Source of the DNA: Lactarius indigo
Lineage: Eukaryota > Basidiomycota > Agaricomycetes > Russulales > Russulaceae
Length of the DNA: 64,000 nt
Direction of reading: 5' to 3'
NCBI GenBank assembly: GCA_025766275.1
Contig: JAFKAC010000042.1
Coordinates: forward strand, 1-64,000
The position numbers and the translations under genes were made by a program. The notes below the pieces were generated by a model. That model saw only the letters and a program-made list of their open reading frames with translations. It made no database searches and had not been told where the DNA came from. Position 1 is the stretch's first letter; each line of letters opens with the position of its first letter. This document shows, one piece after another, positions 34,193 through 46,441 of the stretch.

Positions 34193-35945
34193 AGCTGTTG
34201 CTTTGTGTGCTCCTCTTCTGCGTGGCGATACCTTTCCTGTTACCTACGTATCTTTTTTTTTCTTCCTTTTTCCTTTTTGGTTGTTTGTTTGTTTCTCTTA
34301 CTGTGACGGCATTTGCTGGATCGTTCACATCTTTCCTCCTCTCTTGTCTGGTATTTTATTGATAGCTGGGCTATGTAGTGACTCGCATGAAACGAAGGAC
34401 TTGGCTCAACTATAATTTTCGTGTGCTGGCGCTGTCGCCGATTGAGGGCTCGTATAACTAGTCGTGCCCGCACCCATCAACCATGCCTGCTTCCGACATT
34501 CGACGCGATCACTCATCAATACCACTATGCCAAAACAGTTTGCCGTCCTAAATTTAGAATCCTAGTTTGTTCTGATCATCATCACAAAAAAAAAAAAAGC
34601 CTCAACATCAGTACCTCTCTCCATCATCGGATCACGATGCAATACGACCCCCGGCGGCGTGTCTACAGCCTCCTTCCCTCCCCTCATCTACCTGCCCCTG
34701 AAGCCGGGGGGTCCCGTCCCCCCGGCTCGTGTGTGGGCATCGCAAAATGTGAGCATGATGGCAGCGAGACATATTTGGTACTAAGCCTGAGTGACGGAAG
34801 CGCCCGCAGGCAGGAGGCACTGGCAGTCTTGGATGAAATTGAAACACGATTTTGATGTACAGCCACTTGTCTCGACTTGATATTGTTTATCGGTCTAGGT
34901 CTAATGAAGATCAAGGCACTGAAGAAGAGGATAAAAACATCTTGGAACGAGCAACACTCGATCGGAGGAGAGTCGCAGCCATCTCAGAAAAAATTTGGGA
35001 AGCACAAAGCCGGTCACCTAGAAGGAGTCATCAAAGCAGTCAACTCCGAGGAGGAGGAAGACGAAGAGAGCAGCCGCTTTTTTTTTGCAGTCATTCTACA
35101 TACTTCGTAAACCTTTTGAAATTGGAGGGACGTCCGAAGCTAGCCCATAGTAAAGGCACTCAGAACTGGCAGTACAGCCGAGGAGATAGGCCCACCCGAG
35201 GCAGTCACATGCGTCCAGGTCGAGCTTCGATTCACAGTTCACCCGCTATGCACCACACGCTATCCTAGAACATTATGTTGAGATGCTCACCTCACAAATA
35301 GATCTTCTACGGGCTGGAAAAGGCTTGTGCCTAGCAGTAGCGAAGCTACTATGTGTCTGGTCAATGACTTGTTCCGTGCCGCGTCTACAATATTTCTTCT
35401 CATGGACCAAATATGCCCTTGTCATGGCATTTCCTTTCCTTCCATTCTCCCTGAATCATTTGTTTGAGCATCCTTCTTTCCTTACGCGAGTATTCACACG
35501 CAGGACAACAGCGAGGCACAGTATCCCTCCTTTTGTCTCAACTTCCAATCCCCCTCGTGCTGATAGCTACCTTCGTCGCCTCAAATATTCCCTACCCTTT
35601 CCCATCGTCCAGGGACCCCTTCAAGTGGTACTAAACCTCTTCTCACTCTACACTCATACTCATCGTCCCACGTGGTGCGAGCATTCTCAAGGCCCTTATC
35701 ATACGCATCGGCAAACTGCACGCATCCCAGAGTTTCTGCTGCAGGCGCTGCGACCTGGCTTTCGCTGAAAACTTCAGAGTTAAAAGATATCATACTACTT
35801 ACTGCTCACGACGGAAACAGCCACGCAAACGTGACAATGGCCTCGACCTCATCATTCACTCTCGGTGGCCCGCACCAACGACGCTGCTGCTGCCGAACGC
35901 GGCAGAATATTGCACCGGAATGGCTTCACATACCTATAATACACT
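34193..35945. other. Intergenic region with weak coding candidates
   Basis: About 1.75 kb. An ATG at 34637 opens 72 codons (MQYDPRRRVYSLLPSPHLPA..) after a CT-rich, leader-like stretch; it could be a small orphan gene, but nothing supports it beyond openness. 35283-35768 (+) is also open and unrecognised. The right end (35800-35940) is a 3' flank shared with the P450 paralogue at 53.7-55.8 kb. Confidence 0.35.
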
Positions 35946-37910
35946 TCACATTAGTTTTTTTTTCCTTGTTCTGCGGGACGGGAGTGAAGCGACATACGAT
36001 ATAATGCCCGACGTATACGCTTCCTCAGGTGGCCCGTCCTCGGTAGGGGCAATATCGAATGTGGCCAATATACCCGCAATATTAGACCAGATACTTGCAC
36101 GGGCGAGGAAGCGACCTGGACACTGTCGTACTCCGAAACCAAATGCCTGATTTGGGAAAGCTGGGGCATCTGGGGAAAGCCAGCGTTCGGGATGGAATCG
36201 GTCTGGCTCCGCGAAGATGGTAGGATCATGCATCATTCCCCTGGAAATCGCCGTGATTGGATCACGAAGAAAGGGGCATGTGTAAGAGGCGTACCAAAAT
36301 CGTTTGGAATAATTGTCGTGCCTGCAGGAATGTAATACCCCTCGTAGATGTCGCTTGCCATGACTCTGTGTGGTACACCTGTTAGGATAATCATAATGCC
36401 ATCACCGCGAATATCGTGACATGTGAGAACACACCTAGTGGTGTGACAGAGTGCCAGCGTAATACCTCTTTAAGCACTGCTTGTACATATGGAAGTTCGG
36501 CTTGATCCGAGAAATCTGGGAGGCGTGAACCTCCAATGACCTGATCGATCTCAGCTTGGGCTTTCCGCTGGACTTCAGGGTACAGTGTCATTGCGAGGAT
36601 GAACGTCTCCAGTGCAGAGACGGTCTACGGAATGCCTCAGCGAGCTAGTGGTGGATGCTCAACTTGAACTTACAGTGTCGGCTCCGCCCAGATACATTGA
36701 ACTAGGGACGGCCTTAGCAACCCATATGTCTTCCTCTGTTGAATTCTCGTCAAGTTTAGATATAAGTTTCGCGGCAACAGAGGGAGCAGCCGTGCCCGCA
36801 GCCTGAATGAACATATCATTGATACAATGAGGAAAGAGACACCGAGAACACTCACGAGTTCCCTCTTGACTTTATCGCATGTGGTCTTCACAGCACCAAC
36901 AACAATCGGGTACCATTCGCGTGCATACCTCTTGTAGCGTGCTCCTGGTAACCAGCTTGGCATTTTGATCACTGCGATCGTTTATCAGTCTCCAGACTTC
37001 CAGATACGCATAAGCTGGTGGTAATTACACCAGGGAATTAAATCGAGAAGCAAGGCTTCATTGGTTGTGCTGACTGCGCCGGCACGGAGAACTTTTTCTG
37101 CGTCTGCCACATATGGGTCATTCTCTGGGAGCACGTCGATCCCATAGGCAATCGACAAGATGATTTGTCCCGCCATACTTTTCTTTTGAAATCAACAAAT
37201 ATGTTCGACATAACTAGGGTACTCACTGCCTGAGGTGCTGCGTGAAGTTGTCTGGGGACGAAAGCAGATTGCGAAGAAGACAGTGGACTGCTTGTTGCTC
37301 GAGCGGTTGATGATCGTCGGGACCCAAGTGCGTCTGAAATTCGCGGCGCGAGTGACGCCATGCGGGACCGTATCGTGTAAGGCCAATATTGTAGTCCATC
37401 CCAAAGCTTCCGGGTACCAGTTATCAGGGTATGACCCGAATTCTAGCCCATAAGACATACAGGTCATTTATAACGACCAAAGGTGTTCTTGAAAGTGCAT
37501 TAGAATATTCAATGATAGAACCGTTGCGCTTTCACCTATCGGAATAGTTGGAAGAGCGCCTCTCAAGTAATTCGTTTGCGGCTCTCATCGAGTTGAGTAT
37601 AACAATGTGCGATCCCATCACATCGACATGGATAACATCAGACCCTGACGAAGGCCAATTCAAAGTGAGCGGGGACAAAGTGAAGATGGGGAGAGTACAC
37701 GTGTTCGAGACCTGACTCTTTAGACCAGTTTCTGTATGTGACCCATTCCTCTTGTGATGGCATGCTGAATAGATTGCCGACGACTGGCAGACGCTTGGGT
37801 CCTGGTGGGTAAGGTAGGCTACGCTTGCTGGTACGCCATACGAGTAATGCCAAGCCGCCAAAGCCCGCCGCGATAGCGAGGAGAAAGTCATGTCGAGCGA
37901 GGTCGAGCAT
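35946..37910 (-). CDS. Cytochrome P450 monooxygenase, paralogue 1
   Basis: Haem monooxygenase of the type often labelled O-methylsterigmatocystin oxidoreductase-like in mushrooms. Start ATG 37908-37910: membrane anchor MLDLARHDFLLAIAAGFGGL, then [20 protein letters not shown]. Exons continue with SDVIHVDVMGSHIVILNS, TPLVVINDL, C-helix [51 protein letters not shown]-helix GGADT-TVSALETFILAMTL, K-helix LKEVLRW (ExxR), [19 protein letters not shown], the PERW motif, and haem site AFGFGVRQCPGRFLA. Ends KKKLM, stop 35946. About ten exons, all frame-consistent. Differs from paralogue 2 in the last ~15 residues and in the I-helix (GGADT instead of AGADT). Confidence 0.9.
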
Positions 37911-38699
37911 TATGAGAGGGGGTTCAGAACCAGGGCGCATCGAATCCTTTCTTTTATCGCGCAACGGCCCTCAAGATATTAGTGTTGAAGTGAGTTTATT
38001 AACATAACTTATCTATCGTTTCCTTCGTGTCCGCATGGACTGGGTGCAAACCCGCGCAAGTCCTCATAGGCCTCATTAGGCCTCATTAACTCATTGCTTA
38101 TTATCTCGACTCGTTCTTGGACTCGTTATTTCCTTCGCGTTCGGATGCCGGACCGTATGTCCCGGATCACCTCCCGGTCGTACTCGGCCGCGGATACACT
38201 ATACGGTCGCTCTGCGGAAGCAGAGCATAAAACTTCCAGCTATACAGTTATATTTCTTACAGTTATATAAGTCCCTACGACCTCCCAGTAGTACCTCAAC
38301 CTGTTAGTGTGCCCAATCCCTGGGCTTCTGTCTTATCGTGCAGACACTTTCAAGTTGTTCGAGTTGCAACTTAGCCAAACTTAGCCGAGCCACACAGGCA
38401 TGTGGATGGCCTATGGTTCATAATGAGACCGGAAGGCCATGCAGTCATGTGGCACATGTGAGGTTGGATCTACGTCGTAGCCCTGACTTCTGATTTTGCC
38501 TACAGTAACTTTTACGTCCCACTACTCGAGGTTCACTGGCATACTTTGAGGGGGTATCTCCGCACAGGAAAGGAACTTCTTAGCCCTCGTATTGGTCTCA
38601 TTGCTATCTCCGTTGGTACTAATTTCTGTTGATATCCACGGCAAACAAATATTGACAGTTGGAGGGGGTAACAGCAAACGTGACTTTTAGACGACAGAG
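37911..38699. other. Intergenic region
   Basis: Promoter side of P450 paralogue 1. Contains a short tandem duplication (AGGCCTCATT twice near 38067-38087). No gene seen. Confidence 0.4.
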
Positions 38700-39010
38700 C
38701 AACGCTGTGAGTCAACGACCACAACCGCATCCTTTATTCTACGTGGCCCGCACCCACGACGCAGCTGCTGCCAAACGCGGAAGGACATTTCGCCGGAATG
38801 GCTTTACGTACCCGCAGTCGCTACCATATGAGCTTTCCTTATCTCGTGGAATAGGAGCCGAATCGATACACGCCACGAAACCCGATGAATACGTCTCTTC
38901 ATGCCACCCCTCCTCGCCAAGGTAGGGGTAATATTTAAAGCAGCCAATATTCCCACAATATTCAACCACAAGCTTGTGCGGGCAAGGAGCCGACCTGGAC
39001 ACTATCGTGC
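38700..39010 (-). pseudogene. Cytochrome P450 C-terminal relic (paralogue 3)
   Basis: On the minus strand 38850-39008 reads CPGRLLARTSLWLNIVGILA then ALNITPT, matching the haem-cysteine region and C-terminus of the two P450s at 36 and 54 kb. The frame then shifts (EETYSSGFVACIDSAPIP continues in another frame), and the rest of the gene, including all upstream exons, is absent. The ~100 bp after the stop (38720-38810) also match the 3' flanks of the two intact genes. A truncated duplicate, not functional. Confidence 0.8.
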
Positions 39011-40206
39011 TCCGGAAATGAAACGGGATGTGCGAGGAGTGGTATCACCTTGCACATCTCCTCTAGAGCGGCAGATACGAGAATTAGTTGACGAAATTGA
39101 CGCCCCGGAGGAAGTTCGCAGGTCCTGAGTACTGTGCCAGGTACCGGACCTAGTATACTCAGAAGTCTTTACGTCGAAACTCCAATCATCGAGAAGCAAA
39201 GTGGTGATAAAAAAGGAAGTGGGAAAAGACACGTGAGTCGTATTTCATAGTCACTGATGGCGTTTAAACACCACTGAGCCCGTGCCGTAATAGTACCAAG
39301 TGGCTAACTGTAGCCGCCATTTGCTACCCATCAAATACCATTTACCGTTGGTTGTTTGCCATGATGCACCCGCTATCGGTTTAAGTTCTCGTCAAGGTTC
39401 TCGTTGCACTTTCTCCAGTCAAAATGCTGACATCTGCAGACACCCTTGATCACCCACACCATTCCAGTCGACTTACGTCGTCATCAAGGGTCCCGCCTTG
39501 GAATAGTATGGATACTATTCCCTATCGTTCCCCAACTTGCATGCCTTCATTAACCGACTTTTTCGGAACCCTTTAATATCGTTCATGCCTACATTCTTTT
39601 TTTTTTTTTTTTTTGGATCAATTCATGCCTACATTCCTGGCTGATGATTGGTCCAGAGTTGTACTCGTGATCTTGGACGAAGGTGCGCCCAACTTTCTTC
39701 CATTCTCTCTTTGAATTCTTACCTTTGTTCCTCCTCGTAATGCACTTGTCGATTCCACCTGCGTCGCTTCCTCGATCATATTTCGACTATTCACATTCCT
39801 TTCAACTTGAACCCCCTGCCGGTGCTTGTTTCCATTTCTCTTATTGAATTGTTTCCTTTTGATACTCTCCCATTTCATCTTGACACTTTCTCTAGTACAG
39901 TACTCATTGACAGCGCCGCCTCTGGGGTGGCGTAGTTTACAGTTACCTCACCCCCAATCATCTGCCTTCCATCTTCCATCGAGATCCAGAGGACCCTTTC
40001 GTTTACTTTTCCCCACTTTCGTTATCCTTCCTCACAGTTTTCAACTTAGTGTTTTCAACAACAGCTACCCTTACTTACAGACACACGACGTATATAAGGC
40101 TTGGTCTCACATCCAATAAAATCACCTCTCCTTTCCCCTCCTCTGTTTGATCCCCTGTTCTGTCTTGCCCTACTCACCCGCACGCTTTCAACCACGTACA
40201 CCAGTC
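39011..40206. other. Intergenic region and H-type lectin promoter
   Basis: No gene seen. Contains a T20-type run near 39597-39615 flanked by a direct repeat (TTCATGCCTACATTC at ~39584 and ~39625), and a long pyrimidine-rich leader before the lectin start. Confidence 0.45.
40091..40098 (+). promoter_or_regulatory. TATA box of the H-type lectin gene
   Basis: TATATAAG 116 bp before the ATG, followed by a CT-rich stretch (40108-40190), the usual layout of a strongly expressed basidiomycete promoter. Confidence 0.6.
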
Positions 40207-41001
40207 ATGCCCACCCTCTCCACATTCGACAATTCCCAGAGCACATTGACCTTCCCTCGCCCATTCGTCCACTCCCCCCGCGTAGCCTATGGCCTCCGTA
40301 AACTTGATATGGGAAATAACGCCGACATTCGCGTTAACTCGACGGTCCAGGACGCCACAAAGACTTCGGCCAACTGCAAGATCGCCCCCTGGGCCGATAC
40401 CACACTCTACAGTGCCGTAGTGGATGCGATCGCTCTCGCACCTGCTGATCTGGATTTCCTCACCGGCGAACACACGCGCAACCTCTACAGCAATCCCAAT
40501 GACCCGGCATCTGTGCGCATTGACTTTGAGCGCCCGTTCGTCACTCCTCCCAAGGTCGTCGTATTCTTCAACAACATCAACCTCGGCAAGAATAACAACT
40601 GGCGTGTCAAGACTACTGCCGCAAGCGTCGACGTGAAGGGATTCACGCTCAATATCGAGACCTGGTCAGACACGGTCCTCTACGCCGCGCGGGTTGGCTG
40701 GATTGCTTATCCAGAGGATCGCGAGCGCATTTTTAGCGCATCTGTTAACACCATGGATGTTCGTCCTTGGAACCAACCTCAGCCAAAACAGTGTAACAAA
40801 GTCGGATTCGGCGCTGTCGAGTTCTTCAAGGCGCCCTCGGTCTTTATCGCTTTCAACCAGCTCGACATTGACTACAAGGCCAATTTTCGCGTGAATTCTT
40901 ACGTCGAGAACGTCACCACGACCGGTCTGGAGTGGCACATTGAATCCTGGGCCGACACGACCCTTTATTCTACTGGGGCCACTATCATCGCATTCAACTA
41001 A
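40207..41001 (+). CDS. H-type lectin with three repeats
   Basis: Predicted carbohydrate-binding protein of 264 residues, no introns. Start ATG 40207 follows the TATA box and gives MPTLSTFDNSQSTLTFPRPF. Three H-type lectin (Helix pomatia agglutinin-like) units are visible: residues ~10-82 (FVHSPRVAYGLRKLDMG..WADTTLYSAVVDAIAL), ~95-175 (FVTPPKVVVFFNNINLGKNN..WSDTVLYAARVGWIAY) and ~195-264 (FFKAPSVFIAFNQLDIDYKA..WADTTLYSTGATIIAF). Each ends with the W-[AS]-D-T-x-LY signature. H-type lectins bind N-acetylgalactosamine. There is no signal peptide, so the protein is cytosolic or leaves by a non-classical route, as with many defence lectins of mushrooms. Confidence 0.92.
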   Translation: MPTLSTFDNSQSTLTFPRPFVHSPRVAYGLRKLDMGNNADIRVNSTVQDATKTSANCKIAPWADTTLYSAVVDAIALAPADLDFLTGEHTRNLYSNPNDPASVRIDFERPFVTPPKVVVFFNNINLGKNNNWRVKTTAASVDVKGFTLNIETWSDTVLYAARVGWIAYPEDRERIFSASVNTMDVRPWNQPQPKQCNKVGFGAVEFFKAPSVFIAFNQLDIDYKANFRVNSYVENVTTTGLEWHIESWADTTLYSTGATIIAFN

Positions 41002-42071
41002 CAATTGGCAGCATCAGCCGTAAGTTATTTGTTCTTCCGTTCTGACAGGATAACTAACTTTCTGAATACTACGTCCGTTTACTAGGATGTTGGCGTTGGG
41101 CAATTGTTCTAAGTTTTCTTTCTTTCTTTTTTCCGATGATTAAAGTGTGCCTTCTGTTACGCTTCGCTGAATCGACCGTATGATACTCTTTTCTTTGTGC
41201 TTCCGCAACCTGTTGACTCGACGTACTGTACTGACTCGGAGCATATGACTCGATATCATAACTCGACTGTTACAGTTTTATGGACTGTCTGTAAACCTCC
41301 AGAGCCCTAAGTTCAACCTACTGTATTCAAATGCAGTAGGTTGTATACGCATAAGACCGCAGGCCAAGTCATCGTTAGTTGACAAATGGTGCCAAGAATG
41401 CTGCAGTTGACTCAGATGGGGCACGAAGGGACAACGACGCAGCGGCAGATCGACAAGAGAAGGGCTCTGGAATACCATGAATATTCTGATCGTGAGGACA
41501 TTTCTCTTTCTCTCCTTGCCTTGAGACTCGAATCTAAATATATAGCGTCTGACGCCTCGCCGCCTTAACGGGGTGCCCTCCAGCCTCGGCATATTATCTC
41601 GACTACGTACCTACTCTTCGTCTTGGGGTCACCTTACTATTTTTGGTTCTGGTTTCTGTGTTCCATAAATGTAGCGAGTCACGCTACGACCCGTCTTAGC
41701 TGTATCCGGGAATATAAATGGAGTTTTAAAATCAATAAGTAAAGAATCAAGTTGAAAGGCCACCTTCACCCGTACCGTATAATAGTACCGAGTGGGTATG
41801 CACAGGAGACCAAACAGGAGACGACATATAGAAATATTCAGATTCGCCAAATTGCGTGTAGTACTACTGTACTAGCCAGTAGCATAATATGTGCTTGCAG
41901 CGCGGCTACTATCAACAACCTTATCATACCATGATGTGCCATTCACGGAATACGGCCATGCAGTCGCGCAGGGAAGCATCAAGAGCAAAAGCGATAAATA
42001 TAAGCCGGCGTGCAGCCGATAGACATATGGGGTCTACATCACAGCAGTAGCGAATTAATGCGATATGAGCA
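41002..42071. other. Intergenic region, no gene seen
   Basis: Between the lectin stop and the VPS54 stop (convergent). A small hairpin CCTACTG..CAGTAGG lies at 41318-41341. Several imperfect TGACTCGA repeats occur at 41212-41270. No gene seen. Confidence 0.4.
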
Positions 42072-45000
42072 CTACGTCGCCTCACTCGCACCCTCGGCGA
42101 CAACCACCGACGCAAGCGTCCTACCACCCGTTACCCCTTCATCCTTCGCGGGCGTAGGCGGCGGGCGCTCGGGCGGCTCCCTGTCCCCCTGCGGTACGGT
42201 GTCTGCATGCGCAGATTCCGAAACGTCGTCGCCATGCTCAGGACCGACGGACAAGCCCCCATTCGGCGTCTCATCCACAGATTCCTCCGTCCCTGATACG
42301 GGCACGTCCGACGACGACGACAAACCGTTCACGAGTGCGGTCGTCGTCGGCGGCTCTCCTTCAGCGGGGACCGGCGGAGGCGAGAGGGGCGCGGCGACCT
42401 GCTTGAATCCGCCTGGTTTTTCCTGCATCGGCGGCGGGGACGCGGGATGCGGGACGGGTGGTGCGGTGGTGCTGCGCGAGAGCATGCCCTTGATGCGCTC
42501 GTTCGAGAAGAGCGAGCCTCGCTTCGTCGGTACGGGGACGGGGGCGGTGCGTGCCGCACCGAGCGGAACGTTGCCGGAGGGTAGGGGCAGTGGTGAGGCT
42601 GGTGTGGGGGTCGTTGGCCGCGGAGAGACCGGCGCGGTGGCGACACGCTTGTCTGCGACGAGCGTCTCGAGGAGGGCGGTCGGTGCGCCGGCGGTTTTGA
42701 GAACGGTGAATTTCTCGTGCAGGTAGCGCGCGTCTGTGAGTAAACTACAATGGGTGGGTATCGGTGAGCAAAGAGAGTAGTAGATGTGAGCGGGGCAAGA
42801 AGGCGCACCGCTCTTTCGCCTCGAGAGTTGGGAGGTCGATCTTGGTGTACTCTTCTGAAAGCCTGTGATTGATAGCGGCGAACACTTGCGTCATCACAAA
42901 CTGGCGCACCGGGCGTAGTCAGTCGTTGACGCATCAAGATTGGTGTTTTTGGCGCACCTCTACTACCACGCTAGCAAGGTAGCGCGACAGCACTTTGTGT
43001 AGCGTGACTGTCTCCTTCACCAGCAGTTCCATGTACTCGTTCGCGCCTGCCTTCGCTGGCGGCGCATCCCACTTGATCGCGTTGAGGCTCTTGATGTGCG
43101 CTGAGAGACGGTCACCCATGATGGCGACCAGCTTCGCGTGGATCTCGTTCTGGTGCTCCTGGTAGTCGCGCTTGAGCTTGTCAAACTCAACGAGCATCAC
43201 TGCCTGCTTTGGCGAGAGGTGCCGCCGGAACGTCTCGCGCACGTACGGGACGAGCGCGATTACGATCGAGAGAGACTGCGAGGCGAGCGCAAGGTGCTTC
43301 GCAGTGATATTTTTCAAACCAGCAGAGCGCATCGCGCCCGCACCGAGAACAACTTGGCACGTCCGAGAGTTGAAGGCCTTGAGGAACTCGATGACGCGCG
43401 ACATCGTATCTGTCGTGAGTAGGCTGAGGTTGACAATCACTTTGAGGTAGTCAGTGAGGAGCAGCAGCGTCTCTTGAGTGGCGGGAACTGTAAAGTAGCT
43501 ACGCTCTTCAATACGGAGGTGCTTCCTGACCTGAGGTGTCCCATTTGCTCGCGGGCTCGCACGTGGAGAAGACGGTCGAGGTGAAGAAGGTCGGCTGTCT
43601 TTACCGGGCGCTAATAATGGGGAGGACGGCGGCCGTAATGATGAAGGCACCAGGGGCGACGAGGGCGCAGCAATTGCGGTCTCGATTTTAAGGACAAACT
43701 CACGCGGGTCGTGTACCGCAGCATCCAAGATAAAGTTGACAACCTGTTGTAACGAGGCTGGAACATCGGCCTGCATCCACTGCTCATCTTCAACGAGCTT
43801 GGCTGATTGGCTGATACGAGACTGGTGAAATGCCTGGAGGAATGACTTTGCCTATCCGAGCAAGTCAGACCAATTCTCTTCCAAAGTTCGGGCTCGACCT
43901 GTACCTGACTGACGACTGCACCACGAAGACCGACAATCATTCTCCTGCAGATGACTTCACACCGCACCACGAAGCTCCAGCACTCGTTGAACATCTCAAC
44001 GAACTCGCGTAGGTCTAGCTTTACGTGTTGGTCGGCTCGAGTGGAGATGACTTTGGAAGTTAACACGTTCGCGGCCTCTGCTGAGGAAGACAGCGTGTCG
44101 AACAGGGAATCGTGTATTGCTGTGAGCTCTGATGGTAATGCTGGCGGCCTACTAGAGAGTATGAGTGAGTGGTCAACAGTCCTGCGTGCCTCAGTAACGG
44201 ACCGAGTGCTCTCAATGACTTCAGTGATATTGCTATTGAGAGCTTGAAGCCCTTCCACGCAGTTCAAGAAGCTCTGGAGGATGGAACGGAGGACGCTCTG
44301 GAACTCTTGATGCGTCATCGAGCGTAGCGAACTTATCCAGCTGGAGATTTCAGTGAGCAGGTGTACATGACGCGGGTCTAAATCACCTGCCTCGTGTCAG
44401 CGGACTCCTTCTGTGGGTCCTCTGTAGGGTCAAATGAAGGCACGTGCTATGACACAAAGCTGATTCAGTTCTGCTAGGTCGCGCAACTGTCAATGGCGCA
44501 CCAGTTGTATGATCCCTTGCACTTCTCCCAGAACAACGTCCCTCCAGACTGCGAGGCTATCTCTCAAGTTCTTGGCCCGTACGAGGCCTTGGATCAGAGG
44601 ACGTAGTCTATCAGTCATGTCCGTGTGATCACCCAACGATGAAGGACCCCGGTGTATCCGCTCGCTAAGGCCGATCTTCAACACAGCCACAAGATCCGAA
44701 GTGAGAGATGACGTAATATCTTGCGTGAGCGTCTGCAGCTGGCTCGGTAACGCCGCAAAGGCTTTCAGCTTAGACAACGGTATATCCAATACTGGTGCAG
44801 CAGCCGCAACGTGCCCCTCCTCCCGTATGTCGCCAGGTGGGCCCTCCTCAGCGACAGAGGGAAGTGGCGTACCCCGCCGCGAAGGCACAGAAGGAGGCAT
44901 CGCGGGCGCGCCGTCCCACATTCCGCGCAAGTCGTCAACGCCGTCGAGCGCGGCGCCCCACTCGTGACCATCGACAAGCCCGCGTATGACGCCAACAGTC

Positions 45001-46059
45001 TCAACGACACCGCGGATCGCGCGGACCCCCGCCTGGACCTCCCGCAGATGCGCGAGCCGCACCTCGCGTTGTACCCCACGCAGTCCGCGGCGCGCGCCGT
45101 TCTCCCCGACATCGGTTAGCTGCGCGCGCAGAGCTTGTACGCGCGCGAGACAGCGTGCAGACTCGGCCTGGAGGTCTTGGAGGTTGGAGAGCGCAGCGAA
45201 GAAGGGCGTTGCGCGACGCGCGATCTCGTGTACAAGGTGCTGCTCGAGCGTGTCGGCGTGGTGCGAGAGCTTTTCGAGGAGGGGGAGGGAGTGAGCCAAG
45301 GTGGACGGGTCGTGGGGGGTCGTAGGGGACGTCGAACTGGAGGCGGAGGAAGGATAGGAGGACGAGGACGATGAGGGAGGAACTTCAGCGACGGCGTCGA
45401 AGGTGCGAGGGTCACCGAGGTCAAAGTCCGCCTTGAAGAATATCTCTGGGACAGTGGAGAGTGGTGGGAGCAATTTGGGTGGGCGCGGAGTGCGGAGAGT
45501 ATCAGTCGGGCTGTCGAGGTCGGCCCTCTCTAGCTGTGTAGAAGCTGCACGACCGAGCACGAGATTATGCTGGAGGGCCTCCCACTCTGAACCTACAGCA
45601 GTGAGGTAAGGGTCAAAGTCCTTCCGGCGGACGCGCGGGAGCTCGGCGCGTGGTATAGGCGGAACCGTAGCATGGGCTTTGGGCGGAGCGGATTTCTTGT
45701 GAGGGTTATTGACGACGGTGGAAATGGCTGCACGGCGTGAGATCTGGGTCACACCGGGATGTAGTCTATGGAAAGTGCCACGTACCGTGAAAACCGTGCT
45801 TTGCGCTACTCCACTGCGACGGAACGACGCTCAGTTGTAAGTTGGCTGCAGATGAGGTCGCTCCGTAGATGTCAACCTTCGGTGTCGTGGTAAAGTAGTC
45901 GCCGCGACCCTCCGTTGTTTCCGAAACACTAGCCGGTCCCGGACGCCGTAACGTGGGGTCCCAATTGAATCGATACGCAGAGGGCCTTGCGGTAGGAAGG
46001 TCTGGGAGGGGCCCAACTGGACTGGCCGGGCGTGACGGACTAGAGGTGTAGTCGGACAT
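42072..46059 (-). CDS. VPS54: Vacuolar protein sorting-associated protein 54 (GARP complex)
   Basis: Subunit of the GARP tether, which captures endosome-derived vesicles at the trans-Golgi network. Start ATG 46057-46059 gives MSDYTSSPSRPASPVGPLPD and a disordered N-terminus with a FNWDPTLRRPG motif. A short intron joins KHGFH to AISTVVNNPHKKSAPPKAHA. The large exon 44490-45740 has RVRRKDFDPYLTAVGSEWEA and the DUF2451/coiled-coil helices. After two introns come QSVLRSILQSFLNCVEGLQA (44240-44310) and the Vps54 C-terminal domain (42960-43780), with WDAPPAKAGANEYMELLVKE, TLHKVLSRYL and INHRLSEEYTKIDLP. A Pro/Ser/Thr-rich tail of roughly 200 residues ends at stop 42072-42074 and is longer than in most relatives. 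A transposon end lies 146 bp upstream of the start. Confidence 0.9.
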
Positions 46060-46205
46060 GGCGGCCTGCTTCGGTTAGTTGACCTTTGATTGTAATAGAG
46101 TTGTGTCCAGCCCTTCTTGTGAACGAACCAGCCAACCTTGAAGGTCTCTCTCTTCGTCGTCGTTGTCGTCGTCCGCAGTGGCAATCCAGTTGAGTATTCC
46201 CACTA

Positions 46206-46233
46206 CAGCGGGTTTCATAACGATAGATACCTT
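46206..46233 (+). repeat. Left terminal inverted repeat of the transposon
   Basis: 28 bases, identical to the reverse complement of 50596-50623. A related inner motif, CAGAGCGGGGTTCATAATTA, lies at 46268-46287. Confidence 0.93.
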
Positions 46234-46441
46234 CCATTTTAGATACACAAGCGGACTCCCAAAACCCCAGAGCGGGGTTCATAATTAAGTCCAGGGAAAA
46301 TTCTCCGGCAATTGGGTTATCTTGCCGTATTGGAGTTATGAAATAGTTGTCAGCTTTTGCCGGCGTCGCCACCCCTCCATCACAACCAAGATGACTTCTC
46401 TATTGCGGCTTCCCTCTTCACCTCTTCCTCACTCTTCCTCC

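Noticed and set aside
33615..34415. 266-codon Arg/Pro-rich open frame on the + strand
   Set aside because: Alternative frame of the blue-copper gene, caused by GC-rich codons; composition is typical of a shadow frame.
42010..42726. 238-codon open frame on the + strand
   Set aside because: Lies antisense to the GC-rich Pro/Ser/Thr tail of VPS54; no motif, and VPS54 is continuous on the other strand.
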